This document shows positions 7,549 to 15,745 of a stretch of 64,000 bases of DNA, in pieces (the stretch's first letter is position 1; every line of letters starts with the position of its first letter). Below the pieces are notes generated by a model, which saw only the letters and a list, made by a program, of their open reading frames with translations, was not told the origin of the DNA and did no database searches. The position numbers were made by a program, and so were the translations under genes. This DNA comes from COE1 sp036310845 (GTDB taxonomy: Bacteria > Bacillota > Clostridia > Lachnospirales > Lachnospiraceae): contig JAXJRB010000124.1 of NCBI GenBank assembly GCA_036310845.1, positions 1 through 64,000 on the forward strand. The letters are read 5' to 3'.

Positions 7549-8577
7549 TTATCGATTCATTTCTAACTGTACTCCCCTAAACTGATGATTTCTTATAATT
7601 GACTCAATCTCTTTTAGATTAGAGGATGGCAAATCACCCGGTATGGTATTTTTAACCGCTGCTGTTGCGTTTCCGTACTCCAACGCTTTCTGACAATCCA
7701 TCTTATAAGCAAGCAATCCATACAGTGCACCTGAAATATAAGCATCACCACTACCAATTCTATCTACAACATCGATATTCTCGTACGCCGGCTCCTGCAC
7801 AAAACAATCGTTCACAGCATCATAAATACAAGACCCAAAGGAATGAACCTTCGGCGAATGTACGACACGTTGTGTGGATGCAACTATGCTAATTGGATAT
7901 TCCTTCGTAAAACTTTTCATTATTTCCTGAACCGTTCCTTTTTTCTCAAATGTCAGTCTTGCTGTTTCTTCAGAGCAAAAAAACACATCGACATACGGAA
8001 GTATTTGCTCAATACATTTCTTTGCTTCTTGTCCAGTCCATAGATTTCCTCTGAAATTCACATCAAAAGAAATCAATGTTCCATTTTCCTTAAACCGCTT
8101 AATCATTTCCATTGCTGTTTTACGCGTCTTATGGCCTAATGCAAGCGTAATACCTGTTGTATGGAAGCATCTTGTCGCACGAAACATTTCTTCGGGAAAA
8201 TCATCAATCCTAATATCGGTAAATGCTGTATCTTTCCTATCATAAATAACATTTGGTTTTCTTGGGTGTGCACCATATTCGTAATAATAAATGCCAAGTC
8301 TCGATTCTTTAGACTTGTCATACACAAAATAATCATCACTGACACCACAGAAACGGACTCGATTCTGTATATAGCTTCCTATATCATTGGCAGGCACCTT
8401 GGAAATAATACCTGTTCTCAGCCCTAATAAGGATACACCGGATACTACATTCAGTTCTGCCCCTCCAGCTTGTTTCTGAAAAACCTCTCCTCTTGTCAAA
8501 CGCTCATTTACAGGTGGCGACAGCCTCAGTAAAATTTCTCCAAGCGCCAATAAATCAAATTCTCTTTTTGCAATCAT
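7549..8577 (-). CDS. PfkB-family sugar kinase (KdgK-like)
   Basis: A ribokinase/PfkB-type kinase of 342 residues. The N-terminal GGAELNVVSG and the C-terminal ATP/anion-hole motif DRIGSGDAYISGAL, with the catalytic Asp, are both present. The overall pattern resembles 2-keto-3-deoxygluconate kinase; fructokinase or another ketose kinase cannot be excluded. I use ATG 8577 (MIAKREFDLLALG). An in-frame ATG four codons upstream (8589) lies only two bases after GGAAAGG, and the reading frame stays open to 8646. The gene stands alone between AT-rich gaps, so it is probably monocistronic. Confidence 0.85.
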   Translation of the reverse strand: MIAKREFDLLALGEILLRLSPPVNERLTRGEVFQKQAGGAELNVVSGVSLLGLRTGIISKVPANDIGSYIQNRVRFCGVSDDYFVYDKSKESRLGIYYYEYGAHPRKPNVIYDRKDTAFTDIRIDDFPEEMFRATRCFHTTGITLALGHKTRKTAMEMIKRFKENGTLISFDVNFRGNLWTGQEAKKCIEQILPYVDVFFCSEETARLTFEKKGTVQEIMKSFTKEYPISIVASTQRVVHSPKVHSFGSCIYDAVNDCFVQEPAYENIDVVDRIGSGDAYISGALYGLLAYKMDCQKALEYGNATAAVKNTIPGDLPSSNLKEIESIIRNHQFRGVQLEMNR

Positions 8578-8934
8578 ATTAATAACCATGCCCTTTCCAT
8601 AACCTGCGAACTGTACAGGTGCTTTTAGCACCTTGCACAGACACAATATTGTCCTTCATAATAGTCTCTATACAACTTAGTCATGACACTTTCCAAACAT
8701 TTTATAAGTACTAATTACTATTTTTTACATGGCACTCTTTCGATACTCTGTAGGCATACACCACACCCTAATTTAAACAGCTTCATAAAATGCTTTTTTT
8801 ATTTTTTCTTTATAAATTTCACAGAATAAACACATTTTAGATAAAAATAAAACACAAATTGGAATTATAGTATTACTTATAGAACGGAAAACTAATAAAA
8901 CATACCGATAGAAATCAACAGAAAGGACTTTATT
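8578..8934. other. Divergent intergenic region between the PfkB kinase and htrA
   Basis: The 357 bp separate minus- and plus-strand genes and must hold both promoters. A small hairpin (AGGTGCT, TTT loop, AGCACCT; 8617-8633) lies in the kinase leader. The htrA-like gene has AAAGGAC before its ATG. I could not fix -35/-10 pairs with confidence for either gene. Confidence 0.5.
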
Positions 8935-10491
8935 ATGTACGAATATAATCAAAATCAACAAAACCAAAATAACGAAGCTCCTAATGAAGAAACGATGAAT
9001 ACCTCTAACCATCACGACAACTATTCACCAAATCCTCAAACACAGGAATTTTATTATACTACTGGAAATAGTAATCCAAATAACAGTACCTACCAATATG
9101 GGATTCAACAAAATCCTCAGCCAATTAAACCGAGAAAAGAAAAGAAACCACACACATTCGCAAAAAAGGCAGCATGTTTCGTCGGACTTGGCATTTTGTT
9201 CGGTGCAGCAACAGGAATTTCCTTTAGCATCCCGACTTATTTTGCAAATCAACAACTTTTGCAGACTAAAATTGAATTAGAACAGTTAAAAGCGCAAAAT
9301 GCTTCTTCGACACTTTCTTCTACAACAGGCTCTCTTACTCCATCCCAGACAATTGCTACAGCTGATATTACAGCCATTGCAAACAGTTGTCTTCCAAGCG
9401 TTGTTTCCATCACGAATAAAGGAGTAACTGAAGTAAGAACCTTATTTGGTACTTACCAGCAGGACACCGAAAGTAGTGGTTCAGGTATTATTATAGGCGC
9501 TAACGAGCAGGAATTGTTAATTGTAACCAATTACCATGTAGTATCTGGCAGCAACGAATTAAGTGTCGTATTCAGCTATGACGAGAATAGTGATGAACCT
9601 TCTCTTGTAAGCGCAAAACTCAAAGGTTATGAATCAGATAAAGATTTAGCTGTAATTTCTGTGTCCATGGCTGAGATTACCGAAGAAATGAAGTCACAGA
9701 TTAAGGTAGCAACCATTGGTGATTCCTCTACCCTACAGCTTGGTCAGGATGTTGTTGCCATTGGTAATGCACTTGGCTACGGCCAGTCTGTTACAACTGG
9801 TATTATTAGTGCTTTAAATCGTGAAGTTACTGTTTCCGGTGACGACGGCACTCCAATTACCAATAAACTGATTCAAACTGATGCCGCTATTAATCCTGGT
9901 AATTCCGGCGGTGCGCTTCTTAATACGAAAGGCGAATTAATTGGTATTAATTCTGTTAAGGTTTCTTCTAGCTCCGTGGAAGGCATGGGCTATGCCATTC
10001 CTATTTCTGATGTACAATCAATTATTGAAGAATTAATGCTAAAAGAAACTAGAGACGTTGTTACCGAAGAAGCACAAGGCTATCTTGGTATTGGCGGTAC
10101 GGATGTTACCAATGAAATCTCTAGCACCTATGATATGCCAATGGGTATCTTTATCAATACCATATATGAAGATTCTCCGGCAGCAGTTGCAGGTCTTTCC
10201 AAAGGAAATATCATTACTAAATTTGACGGTCAGACCGTTAAAAGCATGGCTGAACTTAAAACCCTATTAACCTACTATAAATCTGGTGAAACGGTAGACG
10301 TCATCGCTATGGTACAAGGTAATGAAGGTTATAGTGAGAAAACGTTTACTCTCACGCTTGGAACAAAAGATGTTTTAGGAGACGATGCTGATGACAATCG
10401 TAATAATGAGTCTGCGCCTTCTCAGAAAGCACCACAAGAAGACTATAACTACACAAATCCATTTAACTACTTTTTCCCATTTGGATATTAA
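8935..10491 (+). CDS. HtrA/DegP-like membrane serine protease with PDZ domain
   Basis: A 518-residue S1C protease for envelope quality control. Layout: an Asn/Gln-rich cytoplasmic tail (1-65), one membrane helix (about 78-103), a trypsin-like domain with His201 (NYHVV), Asp237 (DKDLAVI) and Ser324 (NPGNSGGAL), a PDZ domain (about 375-465), and an Asn-rich C-terminal tail ending in an aromatic FNYFFPFGY. It is the only full-length plus-strand gene in the window. The AAAGGAC site supports the ATG. A second minus-strand S1C protease lies at 15746. Tandem hairpins and a strong terminator follow. Confidence 0.93.
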   Translation: MYEYNQNQQNQNNEAPNEETMNTSNHHDNYSPNPQTQEFYYTTGNSNPNNSTYQYGIQQNPQPIKPRKEKKPHTFAKKAACFVGLGILFGAATGISFSIPTYFANQQLLQTKIELEQLKAQNASSTLSSTTGSLTPSQTIATADITAIANSCLPSVVSITNKGVTEVRTLFGTYQQDTESSGSGIIIGANEQELLIVTNYHVVSGSNELSVVFSYDENSDEPSLVSAKLKGYESDKDLAVISVSMAEITEEMKSQIKVATIGDSSTLQLGQDVVAIGNALGYGQSVTTGIISALNREVTVSGDDGTPITNKLIQTDAAINPGNSGGALLNTKGELIGINSVKVSSSSVEGMGYAIPISDVQSIIEELMLKETRDVVTEEAQGYLGIGGTDVTNEISSTYDMPMGIFINTIYEDSPAAVAGLSKGNIITKFDGQTVKSMAELKTLLTYYKSGETVDVIAMVQGNEGYSEKTFTLTLGTKDVLGDDADDNRNNESAPSQKAPQEDYNYTNPFNYFFPFGY

Positions 10492-10494
10492 AAT

Positions 10495-10544
10495 AGTGTG
10501 TGCCAGCGCACACACTTTAGCAAGAATTTCTAGCGAAATTCTTG
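10495..10544 (+). terminator. Two tandem hairpins after htrA
   Basis: Hairpin one pairs AGTGTGTGC (10495-10503) with GCACACACT (10508-10516) around a 4-nt loop. Hairpin two pairs CAAGAATTTC (10521-10530) with GAAATTCTTG (10535-10544) around TAGC and is followed by TTT. They probably help to end htrA transcripts. Confidence 0.55.
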
Positions 10545-10589
10545 TTTAACTACCACTACGTAACAGCTTTTTCCTTTTACCTAAAAATT

Positions 10590-10624
10590 AACACCCCTCG
10601 ACAAACTTTGCCGAGGGGTGTTTT
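10590..10624. terminator. Bidirectional terminator between htrA and the LspA-like gene
   Basis: An 11-bp GC-rich stem (10590-10600 with 10612-10622) is followed by TTTT on the plus strand. On the minus strand a T-rich run (AATTTTTAGG) follows. It sits between two convergent genes, as expected of a shared Rho-independent terminator. Confidence 0.8.
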
Positions 10625-10633
10625 ATCATATCC

Positions 10634-11086
10634 TTATTCTTTTAACAGTTCTCCAATGACCATTAGCCCTGCTCCTAAAATAATACCAAAATCAGATATA
10701 TTAAAAATAATATTTTTTAGCTTTCCCTTTACTCCAAACGAAATATAATCAACTACATATTTTCTGCGTAATCGATCATAGGTGTTACTATAAGCCCCTC
10801 CGAGTAATAAGGATAATCCTGCTTTCAATATACCTTGTCCCTTATACCCTAGCGTTGCTACATATATTCCAGTCATAAAAGCCGTAAAAATAATAGACAA
10901 AAGTGCTATCCTTTTGGGACTTTTTGCTCCTGCACCAAGCATAGCTCCTGCATTATGATACTTTCGCAATAATAATTTCCCACCAAAGAAAGGCTTAATT
11001 TCTTCTTTCTTGCCTTTCTTTTCCACAAATAACTTAATAATTCCATCTGTTATAAACAATGATACGCCTAACCATGTAAATTTCAT
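10634..11086 (-). CDS. Signal peptidase II (LspA)-like membrane protein
   Basis: A 150-residue protein with about four membrane helices. LspA-type signatures are visible: YHNAGAMLG, then LGGAYSNTYDRLRRKYVVDY and FNISDFGIILG, which contain the two catalytic Asp positions (VVDY and ISDF). LspA removes lipoprotein signal peptides after lipidation. The sequence between the motifs is unusually basic and the protein looks like a divergent paralogue rather than the housekeeping enzyme. GGAGGT lies five bases before the ATG. It is directly downstream of a lipoprotein gene, 81 bp away, which may be its client. Confidence 0.75.
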   Translation of the reverse strand: MKFTWLGVSLFITDGIIKLFVEKKGKKEEIKPFFGGKLLLRKYHNAGAMLGAGAKSPKRIALLSIIFTAFMTGIYVATLGYKGQGILKAGLSLLLGGAYSNTYDRLRRKYVVDYISFGVKGKLKNIIFNISDFGIILGAGLMVIGELLKE

Positions 11087-11167
11087 AGATAACCTCCAAA
11101 AGAATCCTTTGAATAGTTATCTATGATTCTAACGCATATCAACCTGTAAAATCAAGTAGAAGAATGA

Positions 11168-12232
11168 CTATCTTCCACCATCCATCACATTGTCTACTGC
11201 ATCTCTTACTGTATTTGCAACACTACCACCAAGCGTGGTATCATTGCCAGCACCATTTGCGCCTTCTATTGTTGCACCATTGTTGCCCGTTCCATCTGTT
11301 CTTCCTCCAGTAGTACTTCTTCCATTTCCACCTGCTTCGTTGTTACTTGTTCCATTTTCTCCTGAACCGTTGGCGTTTGTTCCGTTTCCTTGATTGTCTG
11401 TCATTCCTGTCTGATTAATCTCTTCTCCAGGCATCAAACGTTCGTGAAGGCTATGATAAAAATTCTCTAGCTTTTCATCAATCTTAAACTGATTCTCCTG
11501 TAAGAGGCTCACATATTCCTTTACAACCTGACCTAAACGACTATCAGAATTCGCCTCCGCAAATTGCTGATAATAAGATAAAGCTTCCTGATCTACCACA
11601 TCCTCTGACTCTCCCTGATAATAATGAGATACGCCTGCTGTCTTATCATAACCACCTGTAATGGCATGTGTTGCAATCTCCTCATATAATCTAGAAGCTG
11701 CCTCGGTAGAAGCACTATTTGGATACTTTTCCAGATGCTGTTCAAATAACACTGCTCTTTCTAACATTTCTGAAAGAGTAAGCCCAATTGTCATTCGATT
11801 TTCTTCATTTGACATGGTCATAGATGGCGATTCCTTCTCAAGCTTCATAAGCTCCATAAATGCAACCATATCTTCTGGCATATACTGACGGCTTTCTTCT
11901 AATCTGGAAAAGTCAATATCACGGATACTATTACCATATCCTAATAATCCTGTCATATAACGCTCCACTTCCATGTCACTTGCATTGGAAATATTGGTAT
12001 TAATATAATCAATTACTCCATTCGCATCATTTGGCTGACCTAAAAGAGTGTCGAACTCATCTGTCATATTCGTATCTGCCTGCTCCGTCAAAGATGCTCC
12101 TTCTGTTGCAGCCTCCGAAGTCTGTTCCTGACCAGTTAGTGGATCTTTGTTTTCCTTGTTTCCTCCCCCACACGCAGAAAGCATAGCACAGCAAGTAATA
12201 CTTAATAATAATAAAACTACTTTCTTCTTCAT
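11168..12232 (-). CDS. Lipoprotein of unknown function with Gly/Asn-rich tail
   Basis: The signal peptide ends in a lipobox, LSAC, with Cys21 followed by GGG. After a Thr/Glu-rich linker comes a mostly helical domain (about 60-270), then a low-complexity tail rich in Gly, Asn and Thr (NGTNANGSGENGTSNNEAGG) to residue 354. I recognise no known domain. It is probably anchored on the outer face of the membrane, with the tail reaching into the wall. GGAGGAAGGAA precedes the ATG. The neighbours are an LspA-like peptidase downstream and a subtilase upstream. Confidence 0.75.
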   Translation of the reverse strand: MKKKVVLLLLSITCCAMLSACGGGNKENKDPLTGQEQTSEAATEGASLTEQADTNMTDEFDTLLGQPNDANGVIDYINTNISNASDMEVERYMTGLLGYGNSIRDIDFSRLEESRQYMPEDMVAFMELMKLEKESPSMTMSNEENRMTIGLTLSEMLERAVLFEQHLEKYPNSASTEAASRLYEEIATHAITGGYDKTAGVSHYYQGESEDVVDQEALSYYQQFAEANSDSRLGQVVKEYVSLLQENQFKIDEKLENFYHSLHERLMPGEEINQTGMTDNQGNGTNANGSGENGTSNNEAGGNGRSTTGGRTDGTGNNGATIEGANGAGNDTTLGGSVANTVRDAVDNVMDGGR

Positions 12233-12335
12233 ATTTCCTTCCTCCCCAGCATTATGCTGAATCCTTATTTAATTGCAATTATAAAACTCTTGCTATGATT
12301 ATTTTTTACTTGAAGAAAGGAAAATATGCATACTT

Positions 12336-14054
12336 TTATGATGTTCCTGCCAAAAACCGAAAAACTCCTTCTATGTTTAATAGCCCATATCCATATTCTC
12401 GATTCGGATACTCCATGCTCTCATTCCTTGTTGCGCCACGAATCAGATAGCTGCGAATACTTTCCGAATCTACCAGAATGTCATTCTGTTCTACTACAGC
12501 CCATTGTAATATTTGTGCTACTCCTCCAGCAGTAATTGCCGCTGCCATACTCGAACCGCTTTTCGGCCCTAAGATTGTACTTACATTTACCCCCGGCGCT
12601 GCAATATCCGGCTTAATCTGTTTATCTCTGGAAAATCCTCTTCCAGCATTCACATACAAGCTATCATTTTCATCATTATAAGAAGTTGCACTAACCACAC
12701 GCCTTGCATAAGCAGGATCTGTCAAGGTAATAAATGGATCAGGCTCTAGAAAATAAGTTTCATCCGTTAAAAACTGTGTAATTGGAAGCCACAGATCAAA
12801 TTCTCCCTGATTTATACTTCCTTCCCCCTGTATTCGTATTGTCCAAATCCCCGCAGTTGGATCTTCAAAACGAAATCGTATCATTTCCGCATTCGAAGAT
12901 GGCTCTACCAAAATATAGTCTACGGTAAGCCTTGTTCTTTCAAAGACAAAGGTGTACGTCTGCGGCCCCTCAATTCTTGGATTTATACGCTGAATCATCT
13001 CTCCACCAGGCGAGCGAACCGATGCTGAAAAAAGGTAGGGCTGTTTTCCCCAAAAATCCATAACAAAGCCTTTTTCTCCTTCTCCTACCCTAATCTCAAC
13101 ATCCTGCTGTGACAATCTATCTGAAATTGTCCCTCTAAAATGCCTCCTTGCATTACCCTCATTACCGCCTCCGATTACAAACGCCCTACTCTTCTGATAG
13201 GACAGTGCCGTCATATACCTTGCCAACGGTGATGAACCTGTATGGTCTCCTAAGTTAGTTCCTACTCCCATACAAATAACAAGCGGACTACTCAGACTCA
13301 TTGCATACTTCTGCAAATACTGTACTGCCTGCATAACATCTGTTTCTGAATAGCATGGCGGCTCTTCCGGAATCAGATAGTACTCTCGTAAATACTGCTT
13401 TATTTCTTTGAGCTTTACCATTACAATATTACATTCTGGTGCTGCTCCAATAAATCTTCTATTCCCTTCCAAACGACTTCCTGCCGCCACACTTGCTGCT
13501 GCTGTTCCATGCCCTATCTCATCCGTACTTGGCACTATATCTCTTGGATTCTCACTCTCTATTGCACGTTGAATCATCTCATTGGTATATTCTGTTCCAT
13601 AAAAAAATCCCTCTGGAGGAGCCCCAGTCTGTATCGTCTGATCCCATATTGCTGTAATCCTACTCCTTCCTGCAGCATCGCGAAACGCCTCATTTTCGTA
13701 TTGTATACCCGTATCAATAAAACCAATTGTTACGTTTTTTCCTGTGAGATTCAACGGCTGTCCCTGCGTTGCCAAAATACCTGCCTTCATGAGAGCAATA
13801 GAATTGTTTTCCTGTCTTCCTGCCATACCTTGAAGTTGTGTCAAACCATAACATCTTGGTATAAAATAGTAGCTTGCATCTGACACACTAATTCGAGGTA
13901 TGGCATCTTTTTTTATATAAAGAATCCTTAAATCCCCCATTACCTCATGTATACAATTATCCACCGGTATTTGATAGTTAAATCTCTCTGGTAGCACAAA
14001 GTCCGTAATAATATCTGCATAGTCATTAGACAAAATCCGCTCTTTACAGTCCAC
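12336..14054 (-). CDS. Cytoplasmic S8 (subtilisin/Csp-like) serine protease
   Basis: A 572-residue subtilase with an intact triad: Asp114 (GFIDTGIQYE), His182 (GHGTAAASVAAG) and Ser502 (SGSSMAAA). A long insertion of about 150 residues lies between the His and Ser regions, as in the clostridial Csp group. There is no signal peptide or obvious propeptide, so it probably acts inside the cell. The start is GTG at 14054, with AAGGGG eight bases upstream. A 13-bp inverted repeat encloses the ribosome site and start (14033-14113). It lies just downstream of clpX in a protease-rich block. The substrate is unknown. Confidence 0.88.
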   Translation of the reverse strand: MDCKERILSNDYADIITDFVLPERFNYQIPVDNCIHEVMGDLRILYIKKDAIPRISVSDASYYFIPRCYGLTQLQGMAGRQENNSIALMKAGILATQGQPLNLTGKNVTIGFIDTGIQYENEAFRDAAGRSRITAIWDQTIQTGAPPEGFFYGTEYTNEMIQRAIESENPRDIVPSTDEIGHGTAAASVAAGSRLEGNRRFIGAAPECNIVMVKLKEIKQYLREYYLIPEEPPCYSETDVMQAVQYLQKYAMSLSSPLVICMGVGTNLGDHTGSSPLARYMTALSYQKSRAFVIGGGNEGNARRHFRGTISDRLSQQDVEIRVGEGEKGFVMDFWGKQPYLFSASVRSPGGEMIQRINPRIEGPQTYTFVFERTRLTVDYILVEPSSNAEMIRFRFEDPTAGIWTIRIQGEGSINQGEFDLWLPITQFLTDETYFLEPDPFITLTDPAYARRVVSATSYNDENDSLYVNAGRGFSRDKQIKPDIAAPGVNVSTILGPKSGSSMAAAITAGGVAQILQWAVVEQNDILVDSESIRSYLIRGATRNESMEYPNREYGYGLLNIEGVFRFLAGTS

Positions 14055-14113
14055 ACCATATACCCCTTCTTACGAAAAAGCTTTTTATAGTGTATACCGA
14101 AAAGAGCGGATTT
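14033..14113 (-). promoter_or_regulatory. Inverted repeat enclosing the S8 protease start
   Basis: A perfect 13-bp inverted repeat (14033-14045 with 14101-14113) brackets the ribosome site AAGGGG (14063-14068) and the GTG start (14052-14054). The inner 55 nt contain further partial pairing and an AAAAAGCTTTTT palindrome. In an RNA read through from clpX the stem could block initiation. A TATAAT on the minus strand at 14114-14119 would start a transcript within the outer arm, so a shorter RNA would form only part of the stem. A terminator role for clpX is the alternative. Confidence 0.5.
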
Positions 14114-14133
14114 ATTATAATTTTTTTCTTTTA

Positions 14134-15723
14134 TTAAAATTCAAGAAAATTCTCTGCCTCTGGATTTTTGGATTCTTTTGGCTTTTCTTCTTGCTTTTCA
14201 TCCTTTGACTGTTCTTCTATTTTCTTTGGATGTACAGACTCTGTACGAATTTGAATCACAGGTCCTCCGGTTCCATTGATATAGTCTCCGGTAATCGTTA
14301 CTTCTCCAATATTTTCATCTTTTGGAATCTCATACATAATATCAAGCATGAAGTCCTCGATAATGGCACGAAGCGCTCTTGCTCCTGTGTCTCGCTCCAT
14401 GGCTTTCTCTGCAATTGCTTCTAAAGCACTACTATCAAAGTTTAGTTTTACCTCATCTAACTCTAACAGCTTCTGATATTGCTTCAAAATTGCATTCTTT
14501 GGTTCCTGCAGAATCTGAATATAGCTATCCTTATCTAGTCCATCCATTGGACAGATAATTGGCAGACGCCCTACAAATTCCGGTATCATACCAAATTTCT
14601 TAATATCCTCTACCTTAACCTTTTTCAAAATATTCTTCTCTTTATCAAGAGAATCCTTTAATTCTGCATTAAAACCAATTGATGTCTGCTTGGACAATCT
14701 CTGTTTAATAATCTCTTCCAAATCCGGAAACGCACCACCACAGATAAATAGAATATTTCTAGTATTTACTGTAGTAAGAGGAACCATGGCATTTTTGCTG
14801 TTAGCCCCAACCGGAACCTCAACATCTGCCCCCTCTAACAATTTCAACATTCCCTGCTGAACAGATTCACCACTCACATCTCTGGAATTGGTATTTTTCT
14901 TCTTTGCAATCTTATCAATCTCATCGATAAAAACAATACCACGCTCCGCACGCTCCACATCATTATCAGCTGCCGCAAGAAGCTTAGAGATAACAGACTC
15001 AATATCATCACCGATATAGCCTGCTTCTGTTAACGAAGTTGCATCTGCAATGGCAAGTGGTACATCCAAAAGCTTAGCAAGTGTCTTAACCATATAAGTC
15101 TTACCACATCCTGTTGGACCAAGAAGTAGAATATTAGATTTCTCAATTTCAATTTCATCCATGGTTCCTGTTGCAACACGCTTATAATGATTGTATACCG
15201 CAACCGAAATTACTTTCTTCGCATAATCCTGACCTACCACAAAGTCATCCAATTGCGCCTTAATTTTATGTGGGGCCGGTAAATCTTTCACATTAAATAC
15301 TGCTTCTTTATTCTCTTTTGTCTTTTTCTTTTTCAGCTTCTGACGGTTTGGAATTCCTCCATCCCCTTGTAAATCTGCTATATTTACGAAGCTAATGTTC
15401 GGGAATCTTCCTTTTTTACCATCATTGTGATCCATGCCAAAGCCACCTGTATTATTCAGCATACCTTGATAATCAAACTGACTAACGGTATCCATTGTCT
15501 TATGCATACAATCTGAACACACAGAAATATGATTTGGAAGCTTAAACATCCTTCCCGCTTTACTCTCAGGTCTTCTACAGATGAAGCAGACATCCTCATA
15601 TTCACTTTCTTTATCATAGTCTTCTTCTGTTCTTTTAGAAAACTCATCCTTATCGTCATCCGCTGATATATCTATCATTTCCATATCATCGTTTTCTAGT
15701 TCTTTATTATCCTGATCTGACAT
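14134..15723 (-). CDS. clpX: ClpX-type AAA+ unfoldase, long variant
   Basis: The protein unfolds substrates for ClpP. It has an acidic N-terminal extension (1-44), a zinc-binding domain (Cys46, Cys49, Cys69, Cys72), a Lys-rich linker, then the AAA+ module: Walker A GPTGCGKT (202-209), pore loop GYIGDD (235-240), Walker B VFIDEID (264-270) and the ClpP-docking IGF (349-351). A charged Lys/Glu tail ends it. At 529 residues it is about 100 longer than usual ClpX, and it lies with S8 and HtrA proteases rather than beside clpP or tig. It may therefore be a second, specialised ClpX. GGAGG precedes the ATG. Confidence 0.9.
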   Translation of the reverse strand: MSDQDNKELENDDMEMIDISADDDKDEFSKRTEEDYDKESEYEDVCFICRRPESKAGRMFKLPNHISVCSDCMHKTMDTVSQFDYQGMLNNTGGFGMDHNDGKKGRFPNISFVNIADLQGDGGIPNRQKLKKKKTKENKEAVFNVKDLPAPHKIKAQLDDFVVGQDYAKKVISVAVYNHYKRVATGTMDEIEIEKSNILLLGPTGCGKTYMVKTLAKLLDVPLAIADATSLTEAGYIGDDIESVISKLLAAADNDVERAERGIVFIDEIDKIAKKKNTNSRDVSGESVQQGMLKLLEGADVEVPVGANSKNAMVPLTTVNTRNILFICGGAFPDLEEIIKQRLSKQTSIGFNAELKDSLDKEKNILKKVKVEDIKKFGMIPEFVGRLPIICPMDGLDKDSYIQILQEPKNAILKQYQKLLELDEVKLNFDSSALEAIAEKAMERDTGARALRAIIEDFMLDIMYEIPKDENIGEVTITGDYINGTGGPVIQIRTESVHPKKIEEQSKDEKQEEKPKESKNPEAENFLEF

Positions 15724-15745
15724 TTCAAACCTCCATATTACTTCT

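Noticed and set aside
8773..9015. A minus-strand hydrophobic frame of 80 codons overlapping the htrA start
   Set aside because: It is opposite the N-terminal codons of htrA and an AT-rich leader; hydrophobicity is expected from AT-rich DNA. No ribosome site.
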